From Quercus robur (taxonomy: Eukaryota > Streptophyta > Magnoliopsida > Fagales > Fagaceae), in assembly GCF_932294415.1 (NCBI RefSeq), contig NC_065537.1, positions 49,024,302 to 49,088,301 on the forward strand: a DNA stretch of 64,000 bases, written 5' to 3'. The notes beneath the pieces are model-generated. The model was given only the letters and a program-made list of their open reading frames with translations, ran no database searches and was not told the DNA's origin. Shown piece after piece: positions 22,299-34,078 of the stretch. The stretch's first letter is position 1; every line of letters starts with the position of its first letter. Position numbers and translations under genes: made by a program.

Positions 22299-24175
22299 GT
22301 AATCGGCTATTCAAATTAAGAATTCTCATATGTTACTCTTTAAAGATTTTATTAGATGTATAGATGGTACTTTTGGTTAATGAAACAAGATCAACAAAAC
22401 GTGATTTTTATATAATTATATCTAGACTATTATACTACAATATCATGTAGGATGGATTGGTCTTATTTTACTATAAAATCTAAGTAATCATATGGTTTAT
22501 GAATTTGAAGAGTTATATATTGCAAGATTTGTTTATATGTTCATATGATGAAATAAAGTTTGTTTTTTGCATTTTATTTTATATTTCCATTTTATGATAT
22601 ATGATTTTATTGATTATGATCTATTGCATAATTATCTTTATATAATTTTTCATTTAGTTTCAACTTTGAGGAAGAAAGAGACATAGATCTATGTTTTGGA
22701 GAAAAATTACCTATAAGTGTTGAATCGCATACATCTATATAGTAATAAACAAAGTATATATGTTTAGAATTTGGTCTAATAATTCTCACACTGTAATTTA
22801 TTTTTTAAATTATTGCATTGTATTTTCATACATATCTCACTATATATATATTACCCAACAACAAAATATATTTAATTTGTTAGTTGTTACACTACCAAAA
22901 AAAACTTCTAATTTAAAACATAATTTCAAATAACACATATTGACTTTTAAAAATATATAATCTAATATATTAATTCAATAATTATCCAATAAAAAATAAT
23001 CATATCAAATTTTCCTGCAATGCGACTAGTTCATATAAAGAACAAGTCTTCAAAATCAATTGCACATCAAGATTGAAAATAAACACATCATGTGATCTTG
23101 ATTGGAATTAAAATAGCTACATGTGATTGCGTGTGCATAGTAAAAAGCCCTAAGTCTATCATGTGAACATTTTATTTGGATTGAAATTTAAATCATGTTG
23201 CTTGTGTGTGCCGAGTGATATGAATTAAATAACAAACATGTTTTAAACTGGAATTCATCGCATCCTAAGAACTAGTAGGGTTGTATGCATGAGCATGTGA
23301 AGAACATCATACAAACATATAAAGAACATTTAAAGCATATTCAAACAACCAACACGTTTAGATTCTAATAGCTAGCATAATAGTACAAAAAAATATGTTT
23401 TTCCTAACACTAAAATATAAAGAAATTAACCTACAACCAAACCTAGCAACAAGAAAAATGACAAAAAAGAGGGGATAACTCATCAAATCCTAAAAATGGA
23501 ACATTTAAATAACATTGGACTCCAAAGATTTAGGAAGACCAGATTTACAATGCTATTTCTTTACTTCTTCTTAGATTCTACGGGAATTATTCTAGGGGTC
23601 TAGAGGCGAAATATAGAAGAGGTACTTACTCAATACCTCGAATTTTAGGAAGACCATGGTATGACAAGTACTCTTTCTCCTTTAGAGATGTAGGGGAGTG
23701 GGATTTTGGAATGAGCATTCCACCCTTTTTTATAATAGGGGAAGAGAATTCTAGAGGGAGGAGGCATTTAATTCAAAGTTAACATATGTGGGGGGTTGGT
23801 GCATAAATTCGTGGTTGGTAGGAGTGAATAGCAAGAAAAAGGGTTGAAAATCTTGGTTTTCTATAAAACTCTCGAAATAGCTATTAAAGTCCATTAAAAA
23901 ATCATATCTCACTCGTTTCTTATTGGAACTACTTCGTTCTTGTGCTCAAATTGAAGCGTTGAATGTCATTTCATAGTGAGGATGTTAAAATTATAAACAC
24001 TGTATTTTAACTTATTTTGTGTTCCAAAAGTGTTGGTTGAATTTATACATATTAGTACTTTCACTAATGGCTTATTGAAAAGCTTAATTTATACATATTA
24101 GTATTTTAACTTAATTTGCTCATATATTTATTTTAGCATTATAAGTATTGATAACTTTCTCCAATCATAACCTAG
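21001..24175. other. AT-rich intergenic DNA
   Basis: No gene recognised. A (CT)n tract (about 22219-22275) runs into (AT)n (22276-22298). The last part would be intron or upstream region of the ABCG remnant at 24176. Confidence 0.4.
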
Positions 24176-24861
24176 GTATTTGAACGAGAAAGATTAAATG
24201 GGCATTATGGTGCGGCTGCATTTGTTATTAGCAACACACTCTCTGCAGTGCCATACTTGATACTGGTTTTAGTTATTCCTAGAGCAATAGCTTATTACTT
24301 GCCTGAACTATGCAAAGGACATGAACATTTTTTGTACTTTGCTCTAGTGCTATTTGCATGTATGATGTTGGTTGAGAGCCTAGTGATGATTGTTGCGAGT
24401 ATCGTGCCCAATTACCTAATGGGCATGATAACTGGTGCTGGAATTCAAGGGCTAATGATATTAGTTGGTGGTTTCTTTAGATTGCCAAATGATCTACCTA
24501 AACCATTATGGAAATACCCATTACATGAGATTGTTTTTCATAAGTATGCTTACCAAGGAATGTTTAAGAATGAGTTTGAAGGAAAGTATATCCCAATAAC
24601 AAAGCTGGAGGACCACCCATCATCACTGGAGAAGAAATTTTGAGAGATTTGTGGCAAGCTAAAATGGGTTACCCTAAGTGGGGTGATCTTGTTGTCTTGC
24701 TAGGGATGATAGATTTTTATCAACTTATGTTTTTGGGCATCATTAAGGCTAATGAAAAGGTCAAGCCTATGATTAAGGCTTTCATTTCATTGCCTCCTAA
24801 GCAAAATACACAAGTTACAGTGAATCCTTCTTCTACACCCTTACATGGAAAGATGATGTAG
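24176..24861 (+). pseudogene. 3' end of an ABCG half-transporter gene (ABC2 membrane domain), frameshifted
   Basis: A last exon begins after an AG acceptor at 24174-24175 and encodes VFERERLNGHYGAAAFVISN, then membrane segments (ILVLVIPRAIAYYL; FALVLFACMMLVESLVMIVA; ITGAGIQGLMILVGGFF) with the family signature RLPNDLPKPLWKYP, and ends at TAG 24859-24861. It matches the C-terminal ABC2 membrane domain of plant ABCG white-brown-complex transporters (ABCG11-like group), which export lipids such as cutin precursors at the plasma membrane. A one-base deletion near 24594-24600 shifts the frame: upstream it runs to a TGA at 24641-24643, while the true C-terminus (GPPIITGEEILRDLWQAKMG) is one frame over. 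Upstream exons, including the ATPase domain, are not seen on this side. Confidence 0.85.
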
Positions 24862-25469
24862 GGTCTGTTTGGATACCGCTTATTGCTGAAAACTGAAAAC
24901 TTATTGCTGAAAACACTATAGTAAAATAATTTTTAAACTATGAATAGTGCTCGTGGGACCCAGATTTATTGCTTCTTGCGACGTTTTCCGTACTTGCAGG
25001 TCCATGAACAGTGCGCGGGACCCAGGGAAAAACACAAAACGCCTACTGCATTTGCTACGCAAACGCACACGTAGTGTAGGATTTTTAGCGCAATGGATTC
25101 TACTTGAAAACAATCTATCTGAAGTTCTACCTTTTCTTTTCGAAGATAATTAGACTGGTTTGATTGGTAATGTTATAGGTTCTTAAACTATATTTCAAAA
25201 ATTTACAGAAAAGTTGATGTAGGCTATATTTGTTTTGTTGTAAAAACTTGGTCAAACATAAAAAATTCCTGTTGATCAGAAAATGTGTGTAATAGTTAAA
25301 AAGTTTTACCAAAAAATATGGGTTGGGTGTGCCAATCTAGTGGGTTGTACATGGGGGAAGATTGAGTTGTGAGATTGGAACATGTTTTCACAGAATGCTT
25401 AAATAGGAATCGAATCCTAGATTTCTTATTCGTCAACAAAAGATTTTACCAATTTTATTAATAAGAACC
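24862..25469. repeat. Partial MITE-like repeat and AT-rich spacer
   Basis: 24862-25090 starts GGGTCTGTTTGGATACCGCT and contains the paired AACAGTG...GGGACCCAG motifs typical of a very common hAT-like plant MITE. The matching far end is missing. The rest is AT-rich, nothing seen. Confidence 0.4.
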
Positions 25470-26239
25470 CACTATTTTAGTCATACCGGAGAAACAAAAA
25501 ACGAGCTGCATTTTTAAAACGCGGCTATAGACCCTAAAAACGCGGCTATAGCCCTATTTGGCCTATAGCCATGTTTACACGCGCGGCCTATTCACTGCAA
25601 CTATAGGTCCAACAGGTCTATAGCTGCATTTTTTTAAACATGGCTATAGGCTATAGTTGTGTTTAAATAAACGCGACTATGGACCATTTTGAGCTGCATT
25701 TTAAAACACGACTGTAGGAGGCTTTGGCCGTGTTTTAAAAATGTGGCTATAGACCTGTTTTGGCCATGTTTTTACAAACGCGGCTATAGTTACAATTTTG
25801 GCTGCATTTTAGAAACGCGACTAAAGCCTCCTACAGCTACATTTTAGAAACTTGTATAAAGCCTTCTATAGGGTTTTTGTCTATAGCCGCGTTTATGAAA
25901 CGCAGCTATAGGTTTTGTTTTGTTTTTCTTTTTTTTCCTAGCTAAATCACAAATTCCTGCCCAAATACAAAACCATAGTGCAAGCATTCAAAACTAAAAT
26001 CAAAGATATCGATCCAACAACAACAACAACAAGATTACTTAAATGCTATATACTTAAATACTTAAATACTATTGCAACAACAACAACATAAAGATATCCA
26101 TCCAATAATGATATTACAGATTAGTCAAAAGGAACATAAATAATTTTTTTTTTTTTGGTAAGATAACACAAACAAGTAAAAACTACTTCTCTCTACATAT
26201 TAAGTTCATAAATCTTATTCAAAATTGCTAGCAAGATTT

Positions 26240-26979
26240 TTAAGCATCCATGCGGACAATGCATCGAATAGACTGCCCTTTCAGCATGTAGTCAAATGCT
26301 TTGTTGATCTCTGAGAAAGGGACTAAGTGAGTAATAAATTTATTCAATTCCAACTCCAACAAAATCAATTGATGGTGTCATTGACCAAGTTAAACACAAA
26401 ATTAGGCCATGCTTGTTATGTAAAAGTAACAATCACATCCTGAAACCACTACCCATAATCATACACAATAGCACTTAATCAAAGTACGTTTATTTCATAA
26501 TAATCTAAGAAAGTTACACTCTGCCTACTCCATTTTCAGTTGCTCATAAAAGACATGTGTATGAAGGAGAACAATGTAATGGTTCAATAACAGAAACATA
26601 AGCTTACCTTGTTCATTTACTTTTCTACCACAGAAGAAATATTAGTGTGGGGCTTGTAATTGCCAAAAAAGGTACCCTTAAAAGTCCTCTCATTCAAAAA
26701 TTTCACAGGAAGAGTCTTGAATGAATCATCTTTATTTGGTACCCCAACAAGTACTGCAACACCCCAACCCTGAGAAAAAGAAAATTTTAGTCTCCAAGGA
26801 AACATAATGCAATAATTAGAAGCACTTCTATAATAAGATAACATGGGTGTAAATTCATTAAATGATTTCATCATGAATGCATTCAAATGCTGAGATCATG
26901 GCCTGGATACTTCCAGTACATTCAACAGCCCGATCCACTCCTCCATCAGTCATCTTAGCACCAGATACAAGAAAATTTC
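26240..26979 (-). pseudogene. Captured alcohol dehydrogenase (medium-chain, zinc type) gene fragment
   Basis: Minus-strand pieces: about 26979-26880 ([29 protein letters not shown]), 26769-26618 ([35 protein letters not shown]) and 26356-26240 ([38 protein letters not shown] then TAA). These are consecutive C-terminal parts of a plant ADH-like protein: the end of the NAD-binding fold and the C-terminal segment. Lesions: no GT donor after the first piece, a TAA at 26629-26627 in place of a Tyr codon, and no AG acceptor before the last piece. The N-terminal catalytic zinc domain is absent. Introns kept between pieces show capture at DNA level. Confidence 0.75.
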
Positions 26980-27038
26980 TAGTTTTTACTCAATTTCTCG
27001 GCAACCAAAAAACAAGGTCAAATCAAGAAAATTTATGT

Positions 27039-27042
<4 letters not shown>

Positions 27043-27069
<27 letters not shown>
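27043..27069. repeat. (GA)n microsatellite
   Basis: Short GA tract inside the CACTA-like element. Confidence 0.8.
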
Positions 27070-28048
27070 TTATGACCTATGGTAGAGGACGACATAGACC
27101 ACGAGAGCTTTGGGAACACGAGTTTTCGATTAGGCAGCTTGAGAATGATGGTTATGGCAGCTGAGAGAGAGAGAGAGCTCTAAGAAATGAACTAGGAATG
27201 GGTCGGTGGAGTGGAGATGGAGAAGAGAAATGGATGGTGGAGAGTGCGAGCTACTCAACAACGTGTAGAGGTTCTCAGCAGCGGTGGCTTCAGATTAAGG
27301 TTCTCGGCGGCATTGATCAGAGCACAAAGGCATGGCTCAAAGCACGGTGTGGCGTTGAGAGTGATAGAGAGCGATCTGAGTTTGTGTGGAAGTGAGGGTT
27401 TTTTTTTTTTTTTTTTTTTTTTTTATAAAATTTATACCAAGCCTATAGACGCATTTATAAAACACAGCTATAGACAAACATTAGCCACGTTTAAGGAAAC
27501 GTAGCTGTAGGCAAGCTATAGCTACGGTTTTAAAATGCGACTATAGCCGCATTTTTGTGAAATGTGGCTTTAGGTGTGCCTATGGCCGCATTTTCCAAAC
27601 GTGGCTATAGGACATCTTTAAAAAAAAAAAAAAATTTTGGCATGTCTATAGCCGCGTTTTTTAAACGCAGCCATAAGCCTACCCACATAAACGCCACTAA
27701 AAACACCAAAAAATGCGGCTATAGATCTCATCTATAGCCGCATTTAATAAACACGGCTATAGGTCTACCGTTGTAGCCAAATTTTTGAAAAAACGCGGCT
27801 ATAGGTTATCTATAGCCGCGTTTTTAGTAAACGCAGCTAAAAGAAGGTCCCTATAGCTAGCGCTTTTTGTAGTGTAAGAATCTTCCCTAAAAATAAAAAA
27901 GACAATAAAGAAACTTCCAAGCACAATAAATATAAGGATAAAAAGGAGGACAAGTAGGTAGACAAGTCAATATATACACAGCCAATATCTAATGATTCTC
28001 CATTTAGAGTGGATATATACTAGCCTTTCCCTCTGCATTGCCTAAAAC

Positions 28049-28155
<107 letters not shown>

Positions 28156-28279
28156 ATATATATATATACACATAAATAAATAAATAATCAATCTCACTCT
28201 AAATCTGGTCATGGCTTCTCTTATTCACTCAACTCTCCAACCTAACACAAACCTAGAAATCAATATTGCAATATTAGAA

Positions 28280-28527
28280 ATGGAAACCATTAATCGACTG
28301 CCAAGCAAAAACGAAGGAGGTGCCTTAAACATGAAGGTGGTTTAAACTCAATTGGGGGATGGTGTTTTCTTGACATGGAAGGATTTGTGTGTGACTGTTT
28401 CCAATCAAAGAAGTGGCACCAAATCGATCCTTCAGGGTCTATCTGGTTATGCCCTGCCTGGGGAGCTTCTGGCTATAATGGGTCCTTCTGGTTGTGGAAA
28501 GTCTACACTTCTTGATGCATTAGTGGG
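28280..28527 (+). pseudogene. 5' exon of a second ABCG half-transporter (Walker A exon), with a nonsense codon
   Basis: The ATG at 28280 opens METINRLPSKNEGGALNMKV, which ends at TAA 28343-28345. The same frame then continues GDGVFLTWKDLCVTVSNQRS, SILQGLSGYALPGELLAIMG and the Walker A loop GPSGCGKST, ending at a GT donor (G|GTAATAAC, about 28528). This is the first exon of an ABCG transporter ATPase domain. The ATP-binding lysine is intact, but no later exon (Walker B, signature, membrane domain) is visible up to 33.9 kb. It lies downstream of the 3' ABCG piece at 24176 in the same orientation, so the two cannot be one gene. They look like remnants of a tandem pair. Confidence 0.85.
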
Positions 28528-31283
28528 TAATAACAAAGTCTTTTTTGAAAGCAATAATCTAAATTTTTTGCGGTGCTTGTCAAAACTCTTAAAACAATAT
28601 AACAAATTAACTCTCTCTCTCTCTCTCTCGCTCGCTCTCTCTCGTGCATGTGTGATTTACATGTACTAATTCCTTGCTTTGAATGAGAATACAGTAATTT
28701 GAAATATTAATCATCACCCAAAACATAGTACTTCAAATTTTAATCTATGTCACTATTGTAGGTTTTTTTTTTTTTTTTTTTGATAATTCGATAGTTGATG
28801 GTGGAATGATTTAAACAATGATCTCCATTAAAAGCATCAGAAGGTATCAAGTAATTAAATTAAGCTTGACCATAGTTATAAATTGCTTCCTAATTAGCGG
28901 ACTTCACCAAACTAAGAGATCACCATCGGACATCACATGCTTACCAGCCTTGCATGAATCTTAGGAAACACAAATATATATGTTAGCCCTTAACGTACTT
29001 TACACAATCTTTATTTATTGTTGACCAAAGGGTACTCTAATATGCCCAGTGCGTAGTAGTGTTTGCTAGTACTTGACTAAACTTACTATCAATGATTGAG
29101 AAAAAAAATAAAGAATGATTAAGTTGGCAAAAAAAAAAAAAAACTATTTTTAAATGTTGATGTGGCTTTTTTTTGACATGTAAGTGTTGATGTGAATATT
29201 AAAATTTACAAAGATTATCATTAGAGATGCCAAAAGTGCACACTATTAACCACTTAGACATTTTTTGTTAATAAGTTAATAATAAAGACCAAATTAACTG
29301 CTACCAAAATGTATGGATCAAATTTACTGTAAACCTAAAATGTATGGAACAAAATAGTATTTTTTACCTTAAAAAATATAAATGGTTAAATTTGTTGTCC
29401 ACACCAAAAAAAAAAAAAAAAAAAAAGTAACTTTAAATTACGATTTTTGTGTGCGTAATAAATATTACTTTAAAAATATATGTTCAAAATGGGTATAGAG
29501 TAAAGAGCTTACAAATTACAAAAGATAGAATATAATTTCTAAGAAGTTACCTTTGAACATTCAAAAAGGGTATATTGTGCTCCATTCTGTTACATTTGAG
29601 AGCCAACCTTTACTAATCAACTTCAAGAGAGATGATCTTTGAAAATATCAATGGCGGCTCTAATTTTTTTTTTTCAATGTAGTTATTAAGAAATTTAATA
29701 AAAAGATAACTTGAATATATCGATTTATTGAGTTCAAAAAAAAAAAAAAAAAAAACTCAAATACTTGAAGTTTTATAATTTTCTTTTACAAGTCTACTTA
29801 TTTTGAAATTATTACAAAGTAGTTTATTATCAGTTGTCATTAATTATTGTTAATGTGGATAAGTGACCATTTTATTTTGTTAAGTTTGTATAATATTTTT
29901 ATTTTTATGATTTTTTTAATCTATTTGTCATTTTTTCATATAAAAATATTTTAAACTAAATAACAAAACTCAACCCACTGCACTGTATTAAATTGGTGCA
30001 TGTAGCCATACTCATCCATACATAAATAATTAATACACTAAGTGTCTTTTTGTTTGTTTGTTGAGAAACACACTAAGTGTTTAATTAACCAATCAAATGC
30101 TTGAACAATCACTAATTTTACTATTTTATTTTCCTTGAATCACTAACTTTATAACAAAAAAGTTATTATAATATGATAACAATACACACACATATAACAA
30201 ACCGGATGTATTTCCTAATAACTAAATTATATAAATTTATATTATATTTATATTATACACACACACATCACAATTCACACAAATAACATTATAACAAAAA
30301 ATAAATAAAAATAACACACACAATTAGTATCAGACACATACTCACACACGTATAATATAAATTTATAATAAAGAGAGACACTCATAACTCACAAACACTC
30401 ACTTTTTACTCTTAGAGTTAGAGATGCCAAGATAGTCAGATAGAGAAGAAAGATGAGATGAAAATCATGAGAATAAGGTCAGAGACTAGAGAGAGAGGCT
30501 TTTGGTATATGTTATTGTTTGGTTAATTTTGAGATAGGCTGATCTGTGTTGTTGTTTGGCTTTGGCTGGGCTGATATGTGATTATAGTATGCAAGATTTA
30601 AGCTAATGTGTGCAAACATACGTTTAAGGGTAAATTAAACAAATAAGTAAATATATATATATATGTATAACAAAAAATTCCAAGTCAAAGGGTTCAACTA
30701 TTCAAGTGAACCCTTGACCATAAATGGCTTGTTTGGATTGAGGGGGATGGAGTGGGAGTAGAGGAGAGTAGACGATGAAACCCACGACGAGAAAGGCAGC
30801 GGCAACGTTGACGATGGTCGGGCCGGCGGCAGTAAACGATGAAACCCACGAAATCGGCAATATTTTAATCAACTGGGAGAGGCACAGTTTGAGAGAGATG
30901 AGATGAGAGAGAGGAGAGGCACGGTCTGAGAGAAAGAGAGAGAGGGAGAGGCTTTGTTAATATTTTAATCCACCGGCAAAATAAATTTTTTTTTTTTTTT
31001 TTTAGCTCTCATGAACAGTGCACATCTATCTATATATGTGCACTATAGCAATGGAGCTAAAAAAAATAGATTTAGCTCCACTGCTAGAGCATCATTTTAA
31101 TGTTTGTGGAGCTAAAATTTAGCATTATAGCTTTATACCTCCACTATTGCAAATGCTCTAAAGTTTATAAAAAATAAGGCAATGCCATAAGCAAACAAGG
31201 CAATGCCACAAGCAGAACCTACGCCAGCAAGCGCAGTCTCCTGCAGAGCCTCGGATCACCACAAGATCTCCCGTTTTTTAATC
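28528..31283. other. AT-rich intergenic DNA
   Basis: No ABCG exon 2 and no other gene seen. A (CT)n tract near 28611-28640 and several homopolymers. 31006-31150 has inverted ATTTAGCTC/GAGCTAAA motifs like a short MITE. Confidence 0.4.
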
Positions 31284-31554
31284 TTATAAATACTTCCTAA
31301 CATTATTGCCACCAAATCAACCAGTCAAATCTCAGCTTCACTCTCTCAATTCAAGTCCCACATCAAAATAACTTCTTCCACATAATAAATTTTCAACTAG
31401 ACCATGTTGTTCAACAAATTACTAGCAAAACGTCAAGACAGTAGTAGTAGCAGCAATAGTAGTAGTGGTGGCATGGAGGGAATGAAGCTGATGTTTCCAA
31501 TGGCGACTCCAGGAATTTAGCAATAATACTAGAGGCAAGTGATAAGCATTTTTA
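31284..31554 (+). promoter_or_regulatory. TATA box, leader and possible first exon of an unknown gene, next to a foldback insertion
   Basis: A TATAAATA box near 31285 is followed by a C/A-rich leader and an ATG at 31404. The ORF reads MLFNKLLAKRQDSSSSSNSS then a short MEGMKLMFPMATPG stretch and stops at a TAG. Just after, at 31555, a foldback element inserted; the sequence resumes at 32809 after a duplicated AGCATTTTTA. The arrangement looks like a real promoter and first exon, but I do not recognise the product. Confidence 0.3.
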
Positions 31555-31557
31555 GGG

Positions 31558-31588
<31 letters not shown>

Positions 31589-32798
31589 ATAAAACCCAAA
31601 CTATATTATTAGTTAGGCAACGTTTGAAACTAATTTGGTTTCTAACCATTCGAGTCCAGAGGACTCGATTTTGGGGAGCTGAGATGTACATGTAGGCCTG
31701 GAAATCGAGTTCATTGGACTTGGTTTCTGTACATGGAAATCGAGTCTAATGGACTCGGTTTTCGTTCATGGAAATCGAGCCCAAAGTACTCGGTTTTCTT
31801 CGTTCAGTACACGGACATGAAATCACCAAGGAAGAGAACACTCACATGAACATACATGCTCTATTTTACTCTCCACAAAACAGAGCATGTGAGTAGAGAT
31901 TAAGAAAACAAGAAGAGTGGTGGCTAATAAAGCGGTTAAGCAAAATAAGAAGTAGAGATTAAAGACAACCAACACTTCGATACGGACTTGCATTGAAACA
32001 CAAATGTTAAAGGCAGTCGAAGTAAGATTTCCACCAATACCTCAGTCATGAAAATCGTTCATAGTTCTTCTGCGTTTTCGTGATAGAATGGACCTTTGGT
32101 TGCTAGGAACAGAACATGGTAACTCTTTGATCCTCCTCCATGTGCATTTCCATGAGCATAGCATCAAATCCATGGCAATATCAATAGAGACGAGAGTAGA
32201 GCTTTAGTTTAGCCTTAGATTATAGAATACAATACTACTAGTTTGGACAACATGCATGAAATCACTAAGGAAGAGAGTCCACAACACTAACATGCTCTGT
32301 TTTACTCTCCACAAAATAGAGCATACCGAATCACAAGCATGGCCTCCTCATCAGACCAAAACTCCACAACACCAACTATCACTCTCACCAATGGGAGACT
32401 CTCTTCACCAAACATGAATCCCATGCCCAGGAAACTCTTTCCCTTGGATCACCTCGAACAACTCTTTGGGTAGTCTCAACCATTCACAGGCCAAAGGAGG
32501 AATGTGAAGTGCTGCAGTGGGATGAGACTAGTAAATCGAGTCCAGTAGACTCGAGTTCCATGAACAAAAACCGAGTACTTTGGGCTCGATTTCCATGAAC
32601 GAAAACTGAGTCCATTAGACTCGATTTCCATGTACAGAAACCGAGTCCAATGAACTTGATTTCCAAGCCTACGTGGACATCTCAGCTCCCCAAAATCGAG
32701 TCCTTTGGACTCAAATTGTTAGAAACCAATTAGTTTCAAACGTTGCTTAACTAATAATAAAGTTTGGGTTTTATAGTTATTTAAAAAAAAAAAAATCC
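31555..32798. mobile_element. Mutator-type foldback element 1 (1244 bp)
   Basis: A 10-bp target duplication AGCATTTTTA (31545-31554 and 32799-32808) flanks an element that starts GGGTTTTT and ends AAAAATCC. The arms are inverted repeats of more than 250 bp: T run, AAATAACTATAAAACCCAAA, a stretch with ACGTTTGAAACTAAT, then several ACTCGATTT/AAATCGAGT palindromes. The matching right arm spans about 32530-32798. Duplications of 9-11 bp and long inverted ends fit the Mutator superfamily. The loop (about 31810-32510) is non-repetitive and holds a short ORF (32340-32472, MASSSDQNSTTPTITLTNGR ...). No transposase. Confidence 0.8.
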
Positions 32799-32808
32799 AG
32801 CATTTTTA

Positions 32809-33122
32809 GGATCAAAGTCCCCAGAAGGTGAAGATTCCCAAATGATGGAATCATTAGTAGTAGAGACAGACCTGATGGGAATGGCCTTGATGAGTTGATA
32901 AGTTCTAGGAAAAGATAATAAAGGAGAGATGCAGTGGAGGTTCCAAAACCCCATTAGAGATTACATCTTTAATTATAGTTTTTCCTCATCAATGTCAGAG
33001 GACCTTCAATGAGGTTTTTCACAATACCAAGAGGACACAACTTGTCATACCATAATTTCAGCTGAAAGAGTTACTCCCAATTTGCCATTTGGTGCATTTA
33101 GAAAAGATAGTATTGCCCTTTT
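32809..33122. other. Spacer with no recognised gene
   Basis: Sequence after the foldback. It might continue the disrupted unit at 31284 or belong to the LINE remnant. Nothing firm. Confidence 0.3.
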
Positions 33123-33462
33123 TTATTTTATTGCGGACCATGTATCAGAGCAAGGTTCAAGGGACTCTTTTTCATGGAAAAGTATCCATCTCAGCTTGGC
33201 TAAAATAGCTAATAGAAAGAACAACTCTGCTAGCAAAAGATAACAAGTTTGCTTTCCAGCTAGCCAACTTAGCATGAACTCTCTCAATAATAGAGCTATA
33301 GTCCTGAGAAGAGGAACCCACATGTTTCAGAGGGAAGCCAAGATATTTACTTGGGGGGGGGGGGGGGGGGGGGTAGAGGAAGCCAAGGACATCACAGAGA
33401 GAGGATCTGAGATTAACAGAGACATTAGGGGAGAAATAAACTCTAGACTTGCTAGAGCTCAC
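33123..33462 (-). pseudogene. LINE (L1-type) reverse transcriptase fragment
   Basis: The minus-strand translation contains SSSKSRVYFSPNV, SSLCDVLGF, KYLGFPLKH and HAKLASWKANLLSFASRVVL, the conserved stretch at the end of the plant non-LTR RT domain. A run of 21 G on the plus strand (33353-33373) gives a polyproline insert within it. The frame shifts near 33170, where the following part (LRWILFHEKESLEP) lies in another frame. Only a few hundred bases remain. Confidence 0.8.
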
Positions 33463-33966
33463 CTTCTAGCTTTCCTCATTCCCTCTCAGTCTCACATTAG
33501 TATGTGTCTTTATAATTTGGCTTTTGATATATAGACAAGCGGCAAACTTATCAAGACACTTGAGATGATCAACTTATGGTCCTTTAAACTGTTCTCGGCT
33601 CAACTTAGCTTTATAGGATGCATGCTGTTATACCATAACTTTAAGAGTCATTTTTCCAAGTATAGATAATAAAGTAGTATTAGTAGTGGTTTCAAATTAA
33701 AATAAATAAATAAATAAATAAATAAATAACAACTTGATGACTCAAAAATTCTAAAATTTATTGTGAAAAATATTGTGTATCTAACATTGTTCAAAAGATA
33801 ATTGTTTTACTTTATGCTCCTCAATTTGATTTTAATCATATGATTGCATTGAGCGATTCAGAAAGCAATTTCTTGTTAACATGAGATGCAGAAGAAGACT
33901 GGGAAAGACAACTGGGGAAATTGTCTTTAAATTAAGTTTTGACATATATATTTTAAATGCATGTAG
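33463..33966. other. AT-rich spacer, no exon 1 of the following gene found
   Basis: Contains a (TAAA)n tract near 33700-33730. The first exon of the MFS gene at 33967 should lie upstream, but nothing resembling it is visible here. Confidence 0.4.
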
Positions 33967-34078
33967 GTGGTTGGAATTTTCAAGATGGTGGTGCTTCCAT
34001 TTTTAGGTCAGCTTGCAGATGAACATGGGCGTAAACCACTGCTCCTTCTTACTATATCCACTTCTATTTTCCCATTTG
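33967..34078 (+). pseudogene. MFS transporter (hippocampus-abundant-transcript-like) exon, 5' part
   Basis: This exon follows acceptor TGTAG (33962-33966) and ends at donor G|GTATGT. It encodes VVGIFKMVVLPFLGQLADEH then GRKPLLLLTISTSIFPF. The segment GQLADEHGRKP is the MFS motif A between transmembrane helices 2 and 3. The exon ends one base into a codon, and the next coding exon at 50961 supplies CT to complete GCT (Ala), giving FPFAILAWNQS as in plant members of this family. The two are therefore one gene split by a 16,882-bp intron. The exon for the N-terminus is not in the window. Confidence 0.85.

Larger units (their letters stand above)
25470..27874. mobile_element. CACTA-like element (about 2.4 kb) with a captured ADH fragment
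   Basis: The right end is GCGCTTTTTGTAGTG (the CACTACAAAAAGC terminus, reversed). Both ends are packed with inverted and direct copies of a sub-terminal motif (CGCGGCTATAG / CTATAGCCGCG) over about 25515-25910 and 27430-27860, the layout of CACTA elements, which bind transposase at sub-terminal repeats. The left terminus is not clean: CACTATTTTAG at 25470 is the best candidate, and no 3-bp target duplication is confirmed. The interior holds pieces of an alcohol dehydrogenase gene on the minus strand. No transposase is seen, so the element is non-autonomous. Confidence 0.65.

Noticed and set aside
25470..27874. A 3-bp target duplication for the CACTA-like element
   Set aside because: The right flank is TAA and no matching triplet sits at a convincing left terminus, so the left boundary is left tentative.
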